Below, piece by piece: positions 58,201 through 64,000 of a stretch of 64,000 nt of DNA. Made by a program: the position numbers and the translations under genes. Every line of letters starts with the position of its first letter. Position 1 is the first letter of the stretch. The DNA is from Opitutia bacterium (GTDB lineage: Bacteria > Verrucomicrobiota > Verrucomicrobiia > Opitutales > Opitutaceae): the NCBI GenBank assembly GCA_947453695.1, contig CANGHW010000007.1:1-64000 (forward strand). The letters are read 5' to 3'. The notes under the pieces are model-generated. The model did no database searches, had not been told where the DNA came from, and was given only the letters and a program-made list of their open reading frames with translations.

Positions 58201-58513
58201 GCGGCGTGGTCCGGCCGGCGATGACCGTGACCGGCACGGTCTGTTCGGTGAAACCGGCGAAGCGCACGCGCACGGTGGCGGGGCCGGCGGGCACGCCGGT
58301 GAGGCGGAACGTGCCGCTCTCGTCGGTGAGGGCGACGAGGTCGGTGCCCGCGAGAGAGACGCGAGCGTTGTTGAGGTAGTCGCCAGAGGCGGCGTTTTGC
58401 ACGCGGCCCTCAATGCTGCCGGTGGCGGCCGGGGGCGTCTGGGCGGAGGCGAGAGCGGCGAAGCAGCAGGACAGGCAGAAGCAGAGACGCAGGAGCGGAC
58501 GGAGGAGGGGCAT
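55235..58513 (-). CDS. TonB-dependent receptor with N-terminal carboxypeptidase-like domain
   Basis: 1092 residues. After the signal peptide comes a CarboxypepD_reg-like domain (IEGRVQNAASGDYLNNARVSLAG, about 32-110), then a TonB-box-like stretch (KMDAFTVQSKKET), the plug (QFGTIPDSNPGELMKWLPGV, VRGFDATNTEIRFDGMP, VEVRLLRTPEDSANAIGGSINMI) and a 22-strand barrel. This is a SusC-like or TonB-type importer for oligosaccharides or chelates. No SusD-like partner is in the window. It ends ...GVTGGF, a proper terminal aromatic. Confidence 0.92.
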   Translation of the reverse strand: MPLLRPLLRLCFCLSCCFAALASAQTPPAATGSIEGRVQNAASGDYLNNARVSLAGTDLVALTDESGTFRLTGVPAGPATVRVRFAGFTEQTVPVTVIAGRTTPQDFVLGGPVRPDAPGATVKMDAFTVQSKKETDAAAIAVNEQRVALGQKSVVSADQFGTIPDSNPGELMKWLPGVSVEYFANNIVGVSVRGFDATNTEIRFDGMPTASASTSTLGTGNRDRNFEMMGSSSADVSRVEVRLLRTPEDSANAIGGSINMIRRSAFETSRARFTYNALFTTDHESFALGSRAGIRDTRVPGWRPNLKLTWTDPVSKTFGYALTFNHNDVLARVHWSFPSVNFGTADQAAAARARIAAGKPLTTVSAYNPQPTTEGLHDNPKQDITDSASAKFDWKPTRELKVSYSVSGGRYQERAGDDIRFTWNTGSQSTAVTAAVLDAPLGAPGTNDQHSVYGNLGAGSIRYDLREAWRNGTKDTFTNALDGEWRRGDWQLNAAGSLSMSRHLFRDTDDGFFGSNTLTGSTLPLTGLGTGTASKQLITLNLLDNGSAFNARTIKSLGYTAASGSIPAAAGPEVNWQDPASMTIGGAVSRPGKTTESVAALRLRAKRTFTVADHPVSLRLGYDYDELFRNVQRYDSYLWTFVGADHIAGTADDHAGQIAAVNVLPERDTYYDFPAVTRTSMRRLYALYQQHPDWFQYRDAESYRFSTTEPYEVSERTTAPWFEVSGALFRHRLTYSGGIRYERADAEARGSLDRGARYVTSRGLVDQSLAGNQLRYIRKGARGTGHNDGYFPSLQLNYSLRENLLLRVGWAKTQAKNRFGRAIIPSTALDYNPVTTGTYAGIAVGTANRPNPALKPWTANNYEAHVEYYTAQGGVLSLGGFVKDIKNVQVQQLILLDTPEKLAALDLEPSFLNFQSTTWINQGIGQVNGEELSIRQPLDRWLPGFAKGFNFTGSFNHNHLARFNYTAGNISGDFQNYYENQFKSSVRYNRGKLGATVGVIRNGRVYRQRSDIAASATNPLVRGDIYYPPYTTVDFSVEYSVTRWARLFVSGRNVTNAQKTRYRVVDGAPEWSRFAIANNLGFTYTAGVTGGF

Positions 58514-58658
58514 GGGGCGGGGTGGTTCGGAAGGGGACGCCGGGGGGAGACGAGCCGGATTGGCCGGAGCGGAGCCGAACGGGGTTCGGCGCCGACGGCA
58601 AAGGGGAAAGTGGTGCGGGGCGCGAAGTGGCGAAGCGCGCGTGCCCCGAGACCCGGAC

Positions 58659-58901
58659 CTAGGCCGGACCGACGTAGGCGAAGCGCGGCACGCGCTGGCC
58701 GTTTACCTCGACGGTTTCGATGAACATAGCCTGGGGGCGGATCCAGTAACCGTGATCGCCGTAGAGCATTTGGTAGACAACGAGGACCTCTTGGGTCTCG
58801 GAGTGGCGCGCGAGGTGATGCACACGATACGGGTTGCCCTTGTAGTGGCGGTAGAGGCCGGTCCGGGGTTCGGACGGGAGGGGCGGAAGCGGAGCGGACA
58901 T
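58659..58901 (-). CDS. DUF1653-family protein
   Basis: 80 residues from the ATG at 58901. The whole protein is the DUF1653 motif: TGLYRHYKGNPYRVHHLARHSETQE, VVYQMLY, WIRPQAMFIETV. Function unknown, often next to metabolic or toxin genes. It lies two bases after the VapC stop on the same strand, so it may be co-transcribed with the toxin-antitoxin pair. Confidence 0.88.
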   Translation of the reverse strand: MSAPLPPLPSEPRTGLYRHYKGNPYRVHHLARHSETQEVLVVYQMLYGDHGYWIRPQAMFIETVEVNGQRVPRFAYVGPA

Positions 58902-58903
58902 AA

Positions 58904-59326
58904 TCAGGGGGTTTCCGGCGGACCGACGTGCGTGATCTTCAGCTTGGGAAAGTAGTGCCGGTAGAAGCCGCGGTCGCGGGTAATAAGTTCGTCGGCGTGA
59001 TAGAAGGCGTGGGCGGCGACGAGAAAATCGGCGACCACGCGATGGCGGGGCTTGGCGGAGAGCTTGCGGTATTCGAGGAAAATGCGACCGGCGAGATGGA
59101 GGTCGCGCCAACCGAACGATGAGAGGCGGATCTGCATGCGCTTAAGCGTGGCCTCGGTATCCTCCGCCGTGGAGAAATAGAGCGACGTCTCGGCCGCCAC
59201 GACCGGGCAAATGATTAGGGCGCCGCGAGTGAGCGCGGCGTTGAGCGCCTCGACTGCATAGGGCGTGTGCTCGGACGACTGGCCGAGGACGTCGATGAGG
59301 ATATTGGAGTCGAGTGCGATGGCCAT
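58904..59326 (-). CDS. vapC: PIN-domain toxin (VapC-like)
   Basis: 140 residues with the PIN nuclease acid residues: the first Asp in ALDSNILIDVLG, the Glu in VVAAETSLYF, and the Asp in VVADFLVAAHA. It cuts RNA when freed from its antitoxin. The VapB-like gene is three bases upstream, the normal type II order. Confidence 0.88.
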   Translation of the reverse strand: MAIALDSNILIDVLGQSSEHTPYAVEALNAALTRGALIICPVVAAETSLYFSTAEDTEATLKRMQIRLSSFGWRDLHLAGRIFLEYRKLSAKPRHRVVADFLVAAHAFYHADELITRDRGFYRHYFPKLKITHVGPPETP

Positions 59327-59329
59327 GGC

Positions 59330-59617
59330 TCAGCGGGCGGCGCGACGTTTTTTGGCCGCGGGCGCCGCTTCGTAAGCTGCCTGATCCTCGGCGACGCGGA
59401 GCGCGGCGCGAGCCTCGTCGCCGGTGGCGTAGGGAGCGTTGGCGGCCTGGAGGGCGACGAACTGATCGAAGAACCCCGGAGTGGCTTTCTTGCGCAACAC
59501 GACACTGCCCTTGCTGCCGAGTTCGACCTCGAGGACGGTGCCGGCCTCGATCCCGAGCGCATGGCGGATCTCCTGCGGCAAGGTGAGCTGGCCTTTGCTG
59601 GTGACGGTGGTTTCCAT
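59330..59617 (-). CDS. vapB: AbrB/MazE-fold antitoxin (VapB-like)
   Basis: 95 residues from the ATG at 59617. N-terminal SpoVT/AbrB DNA-binding fold (TVTSKGQLTLPQEIRHALGIEAGTVLEVEL), then a toxin-binding tail ending in a basic KKRRAAR. It represses its own operon through an inverted repeat over the start region. An upstream in-frame ATG at 59653 lies in the operator and is not used. Confidence 0.88.
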   Translation of the reverse strand: METTVTSKGQLTLPQEIRHALGIEAGTVLEVELGSKGSVVLRKKATPGFFDQFVALQAANAPYATGDEARAALRVAEDQAAYEAAPAAKKRRAAR

Positions 59618-59647
59618 ATCCTTACCGTGAAGTAAGGAGTAAGGATA
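59617..59647. promoter_or_regulatory. Operator of the VapBC pair
   Basis: Perfect 9-bp inverted repeat TATCCTTAC / GTAAGGATA with a 13-base spacer, containing an extra GTAAGG at 59632. It overlaps the VapB start codon, as expected for autoregulated antitoxins. Confidence 0.6.
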
Positions 59648-59709
59648 AGGCAAGGGAGAAGCGGAGAACGCCGATCGGGCGGCGCCAGGCGCGCCGGCCC
59701 TTGGCGGAC

Positions 59710-61773
59710 TTACTTCGGCTCGACGCGCAGGATGCCCTTCATGAGGGCGGAGTGGCCGGGGAAGCTGCAGAGGTAATCGTAGTCGCCGGGTGCGGCGGGG
59801 GCGGTGAAGTAGATCGTGTCGCTGCCTTCGGGGAGCACGAGGGCGGTGTGGAAGAGCACGTCGGCGCTGTCGGGGACGTAGTTCTTGGCGGCCCCGTCGA
59901 CTCCGAGGGCGAGGGCGGCGGCGCCGACGGATTCACCCTTGCCGGGAGCGGCGAGGACGAAGTTGTGCAGCATGTCGTCGCTATTGCGGAACACGAGACG
60001 GATGCGGGAGCCGGCCTTTACGGTGAGCAGCGTCTGGTCGTATTTCAGGCCGGGCTGCGTGCCGAGGATGATGGTCTTGTCGCCGTCATCGCCGCCCCAG
60101 TCTGGGCCGGGACGCGTCGGATGCTTGGCGGTGTTGGCATTGGCGACGGCAGGGATGGGCGCGATGCAGAGCTCGGCTTCCTTGGGCTCGACGGGGATGA
60201 TGCGCGCGCCATCGGGAAAGCGATTCAAGGTGTAGTAGCCGATATTGTGCAGCAGGGCTTCCCCGGTCTTGGCCGACTTCAGGCCGGCGGCCTTGATCTC
60301 GTGAATGTAGCCCTCGCGAAGACAGACGGTGGCGAGGCGGACGCTGAGGCCGTCCGCAGCGACGACGACCTTGCGGACGGGACAGCCGGCGCGGTTGGAC
60401 GGGGCGCTGCCGTATTCTTTGTGCCAAAGGTAGGTGAAGCTGGAGACGCCGTAGCTTTCGGGCTTCTCGGCGGTGGCGCGATCAACGGGCTCGGTGAACG
60501 TGAGGACGAAACCGTCGGGCTGGGCCTTGATTTCTTTGATCTCAAAGGGCATCTCGCCGGTCCAGACGAGGCGCTCGAGGCCGTTTTTCTTTGGGCCGAG
60601 GGAGCCCCAGCCGCGTTCGGTCTCGCCGGCAAAGAAGGAACCATCCTCGCCTTGCGCGAGGCGGATGATGCCGCAATCGAAACCGCTGCGGAACGAGTAG
60701 CTGGCGCCCTGCCAGACACCCTTCACCTTTTCGAGGGAGACGCGGACGATCTTGCTCTGGCCTTGGTCGGCGACGAAGAGCTGGCCGGCGAAGGGGCCGA
60801 ATTTGCCGCCGCTGAGATCTTCCTGCATGCCGGCATTGGAGATGCCTTGGATCGTGTGCGGGAGCCAGACCGCGGGGGGCTTCACGCCCGGGAGGCGCTT
60901 GGCGACTTCGAACATGGGTTCGTCGAAGCTCTTGATGTCGTCCTGCCGGAGCGAGACGGGTGAGCCGGGGAGTTTGCTCCACGCGAGTCCCGCGGGATGG
61001 CCGGTGAAATCGCCGCGCTCGAGGTGGGTGATTTTGCCGGAGCCGACCCACTCGCCCTGATTGTCGGAGTAGAACCAGTCGCCGGATTGGGTGAGGATGA
61101 GGCCGCAAGGCGAGCGGAGGCCGGCGGCGATGGGGGTCATCTGGCCGTCGGGCGTGATGTCCATGAACCAGCCGCGCCACGGCACGGGGGCCTGGGTGGC
61201 GCCGCCGAAGGCGACATTGAGGGTGACGCGGAGATTGCCGTTGGGCGCGAGGACGGGGCCGAAGGCGTATTCGTGGTAGCTGCCAGAGATCGGAATTTTG
61301 GCGATGGTCTCGAACACATCGGCGCGGCCGTCGCCGTCGGTGTCTTCGAGGCGCGTGACCTCCTGGCGCTGGGCGATGTAGTAGCCCTTGCGGGGAGCGG
61401 GGGCGGCGACGATGCCGAGCGGCTCGTGGAGGCCGGAGGCGAAGAGGGTGAGCTTGGGCTTGGGCTCGGCCTCATAGGCGCCCTCGATGAGGTAGACCTC
61501 GCCGCGGCGCGAGGTGGCGAGCAGGCGTTTGCCGGGGAGCGGGAGAATGCCGCTGGTCTCGAGGACGTATTCGTCGGGGACGTTGAGCTGGATTTTCTTC
61601 CAGTATTTGTTTTCGCGCGTGACGAGTTCGTCGCTGGGCTTGGCGAAACGCTCGGCGGAGGACGGGTTGTTGGTCTGGGCGCGGACGGAGCCGGCGCCGA
61701 GGGCGAGCGCGAGCGAGGCAAACGTGGCCGACGCAGCGCGCGCGGAGAGCGGGGAGAGGGAAATGCGTTTCAT
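59710..61773 (-). CDS. Exported beta-propeller protein with C-terminal cupredoxin domain
   Basis: 687 residues from the ATG at 61773 (MKRISLSPLS; signal peptide to about 32). The N-terminal half is a glucose/sorbosone-dehydrogenase-like six-blade propeller (EDTDGDGRADVFETI, GGKFGPFAGQLFVADQGQSKIVRV). The last about 110 residues are a plastocyanin/azurin domain with type 1 copper ligands: His in DMLHNFVL, and Cys, His, Met in LCSFPGHSALM. It may pass electrons from sugar oxidation to copper, as in other verrucomicrobial members. The frame upstream to 62304 is antisense-type sequence and not used. It follows the DUF1080/PA14 gene by 7 bases, one operon. Confidence 0.88.
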   Translation of the reverse strand: MKRISLSPLSARAASATFASLALALGAGSVRAQTNNPSSAERFAKPSDELVTRENKYWKKIQLNVPDEYVLETSGILPLPGKRLLATSRRGEVYLIEGAYEAEPKPKLTLFASGLHEPLGIVAAPAPRKGYYIAQRQEVTRLEDTDGDGRADVFETIAKIPISGSYHEYAFGPVLAPNGNLRVTLNVAFGGATQAPVPWRGWFMDITPDGQMTPIAAGLRSPCGLILTQSGDWFYSDNQGEWVGSGKITHLERGDFTGHPAGLAWSKLPGSPVSLRQDDIKSFDEPMFEVAKRLPGVKPPAVWLPHTIQGISNAGMQEDLSGGKFGPFAGQLFVADQGQSKIVRVSLEKVKGVWQGASYSFRSGFDCGIIRLAQGEDGSFFAGETERGWGSLGPKKNGLERLVWTGEMPFEIKEIKAQPDGFVLTFTEPVDRATAEKPESYGVSSFTYLWHKEYGSAPSNRAGCPVRKVVVAADGLSVRLATVCLREGYIHEIKAAGLKSAKTGEALLHNIGYYTLNRFPDGARIIPVEPKEAELCIAPIPAVANANTAKHPTRPGPDWGGDDGDKTIILGTQPGLKYDQTLLTVKAGSRIRLVFRNSDDMLHNFVLAAPGKGESVGAAALALGVDGAAKNYVPDSADVLFHTALVLPEGSDTIYFTAPAAPGDYDYLCSFPGHSALMKGILRVEPK

Positions 61774-61780
61774 GACGGCG

Positions 61781-63685
61781 TTACCAGACGAGCGAGTAGG
61801 AGAGGGGGGCTTCGAGGGTGGAGCGCGCGAGGCGGACGACGAGGAGCTGTTTGTCGCCGACGGTGCGGATCGTGGGCTGTTGCGCGGCGCCGGCGGGCCA
61901 GTCGATGTAGTATTCGCGGTCACCGATGATCCAGCCCTTGCCGCCGGGTTGCGGCGTGATGGAGCCGGCCTCGGCGAGGAGGACCTGCGTCTCCCACGAC
62001 GGCAGTGAACCCTTGAACTCGAGGCGACGCTCGAGTCCGCGGCCCTCGACTGACGGGGCGAGGCGGTCGCGGATGGAGAGGTCGGAGAGCTTGGAAAGGA
62101 AGACGGGGAGACCGTCGGCTTCGAGGATGTAGCCCTGCGAGGACTGCATGGCATCGGCGGCTTCGGGCCAGCCGGCGGTCTTGGGGTTGTCGATGAACGC
62201 CACGGTCGGTTTGGAGTTGAGCGTGAGGGACGGGCCAGTGGGTTTGGCGAGCTGGGGTTCGCCGCGGCTCTCCCACATTTCGACGGTGTCGAGCCACGCG
62301 CCACGCCAGACGCGGAGGACGGAGCCGGTCTCGAGATCGTAGGCGAAGTGCTGGCCGGCGGGTGTGCCGACGCTAGTGGCGTAGAGGCGCTTTTTGGGGT
62401 CGAACGGCACGAATCCGCGCTGCATGCGCACGCGGCCGTCGGTGGGCTCGAGGAGAATCGTCTTCGCGTTAGCGGAAGCGCCGCGCGGGCCGCTGGAGGT
62501 CGAGTTGGCCGAGGTGCCTAGTGCCTGCAGAGCTAGGCCGGGACCCTCGGCGATGATTTCGAGGGAGGGGCGGTTGTTACCGTTGTGGACATAGTCCAAG
62601 CGGAGGGCGTGCTCGCCGGCGGTGAGGGAAATCTTGCCGGCCTGGCCGCCGCGTTCGAGGGAGGTGATCACGGGGCGGTCATCAACCAAGAGGCGAACCT
62701 GGCCGGTCGTCTCCGGAGTGAAGGCGTATTCGCCGGCGCGAGGGGCGACGAGCGAGCCGGTGAGGACGAGGGCGAACTTGCCGTTCTTCTCGACGGCGGC
62801 GTGCGAGAAACGCGCGGGTGTGCCGGTGGAAGTGGGTTTCTTTTTGTCGTAGTCGCCGATCTTGCCGAACGCGCCCGCGTGGAGCTCGTAACCGAGCTTC
62901 TCGATGGCGAGGCGGGCGTCGGGTTCGAAGCGCTTGTAGGCGATACGACGCAGAGCGACGGAACCGTGGTCGCCCTGAATCATGAGCGGACCGAGCGGTT
63001 TTTCGTCATCGGCGAGGGAGGAGCGGGTAGGACCGGTGGCCTCAATGTTTTCGTGAATCGTGAAGCCGTTGAGCACGACCTTGGCGAAGCGGGCGTTCTT
63101 GGTTTTCTTGCCCGCGGCGTCGAAGCGGGGGGCTTGAAACTCGATGTGGAGTTTTTGCCAGAGGCCGGGCGCGCGGGAGGCGTTGGCGCGGGGGGCGATG
63201 CCGTCGAAACTCTCCTTGCCGGCGCCGCGCGCACTGTCCCAGCGGGCATAGAGACCGCCGCAGTCGGCGGGGGTGGGCGTCTTTACGCCCCAGCTGTCGA
63301 AGAGTTGGATCTCGTAGCGGCCTTGTAGGTAGACGCCGGAGTTGGAGCCAGGCGCGAGGAGAAATTCGAGGTCGAGCTCGAGGTCACCGTGTTCCCAGGC
63401 GGTGACGAGATGGCCGCGGGTGTCGGGCGTGGTGCCGGGGTTGCAGACGAGGACGCCGAAGCCGGGCGTGGCGACGAGAGCCTTGTCGCGGCGCGGATCG
63501 CCGGCGAGGCCACCAGCGAGCTGCCAGTTGGATTGCGTCGCGGCGAAGCCGGCGAGCGAGTCGAGCGTGACGCGTTCGGGCGCGAGGAGCGACTGGGCCC
63601 GGGCGGTGGCGACGAGCGAGGCGAGCGCTGCCGAAGCGGCGAGAGCGCGTGCGAGCACGCGGAGGGAAGGGAGCAGGGGAGGCAT
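61781..63685 (-). CDS. Exported DUF1080 (3-keto-disaccharide hydrolase) and PA14-type protein
   Basis: 634 residues from the ATG at 63685 (MPPLLPSLRV; signal peptide). An N-terminal DUF1080 domain (LELDLEFLLAPGSNSGVYLQGRYEIQLFDSW, GDHGSVALRRIAYKRF) is followed by a PA14-like sugar-binding domain (GEYAFTPETTGQVRLLVDDRPVI, HALRLDYVHNGNNRPSLEI) and a beta-rich C-terminus. DUF1080 proteins hydrolyse 3-keto-glycosides in exported glycan pathways. It is the first gene of a two-gene operon with the propeller/cupredoxin protein. Confidence 0.88.
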   Translation of the reverse strand: MPPLLPSLRVLARALAASAALASLVATARAQSLLAPERVTLDSLAGFAATQSNWQLAGGLAGDPRRDKALVATPGFGVLVCNPGTTPDTRGHLVTAWEHGDLELDLEFLLAPGSNSGVYLQGRYEIQLFDSWGVKTPTPADCGGLYARWDSARGAGKESFDGIAPRANASRAPGLWQKLHIEFQAPRFDAAGKKTKNARFAKVVLNGFTIHENIEATGPTRSSLADDEKPLGPLMIQGDHGSVALRRIAYKRFEPDARLAIEKLGYELHAGAFGKIGDYDKKKPTSTGTPARFSHAAVEKNGKFALVLTGSLVAPRAGEYAFTPETTGQVRLLVDDRPVITSLERGGQAGKISLTAGEHALRLDYVHNGNNRPSLEIIAEGPGLALQALGTSANSTSSGPRGASANAKTILLEPTDGRVRMQRGFVPFDPKKRLYATSVGTPAGQHFAYDLETGSVLRVWRGAWLDTVEMWESRGEPQLAKPTGPSLTLNSKPTVAFIDNPKTAGWPEAADAMQSSQGYILEADGLPVFLSKLSDLSIRDRLAPSVEGRGLERRLEFKGSLPSWETQVLLAEAGSITPQPGGKGWIIGDREYYIDWPAGAAQQPTIRTVGDKQLLVVRLARSTLEAPLSYSLVW

Positions 63686-63846
63686 AACGGAAAGCGAAGG
63701 CGGGGACGTTCGGGGCGTGGGGCGGCGGGCGCAAACCGGAATATGTGTCATTGTTACAGTTCGTAACGTCGCCGGGGGCGGTGCGTCATGCCGGGAGACG
63801 TGCGACTCACGGACGAGCGGACTTCGCCGGTCGGCCCTTCTCCCCC

Positions 63847-64000
63847 ATGAAAATCCCTCTCCTTCGATTTGCTCTGCTATTGGTGTCGCCCGCGCTCCTG
63901 CCGGCCACCACCCTCGTGGAGGTCGCGGCCAAACCGGCTGGTCCGTGGAAAACGCAGGAGACGCGCACGCTCGACGATCTGCCGGCGGCGGTCGCGGCCA
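63847..64000 (+). CDS. Exported protein, truncated by the window edge
   Basis: From the ATG at 63847 the frame runs off the right edge: MKIPLLRFALLLVSPALLPATT is a signal peptide, followed by LVEVAAKPAGPWKTQETRTLDDLPAAV. The family cannot be told from 51 residues. It is divergent from the DUF1080 gene, with 161 bp between. Confidence 0.7.
   Translation, partial: MKIPLLRFALLLVSPALLPATTLVEVAAKPAGPWKTQETRTLDDLPAAVAA

Noticed and set aside
55637-58723. Long plus-strand open frame of about 1030 codons
   Set aside because: Antisense to the TonB receptor with clear plug and barrel motifs; composition is typical of a mirror frame.
61774-62304. N-terminal extension of the propeller/cupredoxin gene
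   Set aside because: Ser/Pro/Arg-rich and overlapping the DUF1080 gene; a signal peptide begins at 61773.

Overview
This GC-rich window (roughly 65% G+C by eye) is chromosomal DNA, most likely from a verrucomicrobium of the Opitutaceae type. That placement is inference. It rests on several TonB-dependent receptors, a Tat-exported Gfo/Idh/MocA oxidoreductase, DUF1080 and beta-propeller/cupredoxin proteins, a GH95 fucosidase, and a C-terminal repeat built around LVRAxGPxL and NDNW that occurs in two unrelated proteins here. Almost every base is coding. The strong codon bias creates very long antisense reading frames, which are excluded.

Layout. 1-143: probable end of an IS5-like element. 0.2-4.3 kb: a membrane/coiled-coil protein, a small protein, a seven-EF-hand exported protein and small exported or membrane proteins. 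4.4-7.3 kb: an acyltransferase fused to a permuted papain-like domain. 7.2-10.6 kb: a minus-strand set of aldo/keto reductase, HExxH protein and MFS transporter. 10.7-15.0 kb: GH95 fucosidase and gamma-glutamyltransferase. 15.1-20.9 kb: two TonB-dependent receptors with clear terminators, then a transglutaminase-like protein. 22.2-31.3 kb: the most interesting segment (below). 31.3-36.0 kb: double cupin, Tat oxidoreductase, FAH-family hydrolase and BNR-repeat protein. 36.0-40.0 kb: glycine dehydrogenase (gcvP), endonuclease III and a small membrane protein. 40.0-44.4 kb: an Ig-repeat protein, a TetR/SDR cluster with a frameshifted small gene, and tRNA-Val(CAC). 44.5-55.2 kb: housekeeping and envelope genes (MazG-like, YkgJ-like, EttA, HDOD, MsrA, M48 protease, NamZ-like lipoprotein, glycerate kinase). 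55.2-64 kb: a carboxypeptidase-domain TonB receptor, DUF1653, a VapBC pair, a beta-propeller/cupredoxin protein, a DUF1080/PA14 protein and the start of an exported protein at the right edge.

The candidate new system is at 22.2-31.3 kb. An OmpR-type regulator (27747-28487) and a CpxA/EnvZ-type kinase (23336-24853) lie on the minus strand but are separated by a plus-strand YHYH-domain protein and a lone receiver protein. Two EF-hand proteins follow the kinase. Divergent from the regulator is a fused protein combining an MbnP-like domain with an MbnH/MauG-like di-heme peroxidase, followed 8 bp later by a second YHYH protein whose predicted mature N-terminus is histidine. Both divergent promoter regions carry the same tandem TTAAC motif at 11-bp spacing. 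I read this as a small envelope regulon, probably for copper handling. The copper role is inference from family knowledge; the gene layout, fusion and shared motif are visible in the sequence.
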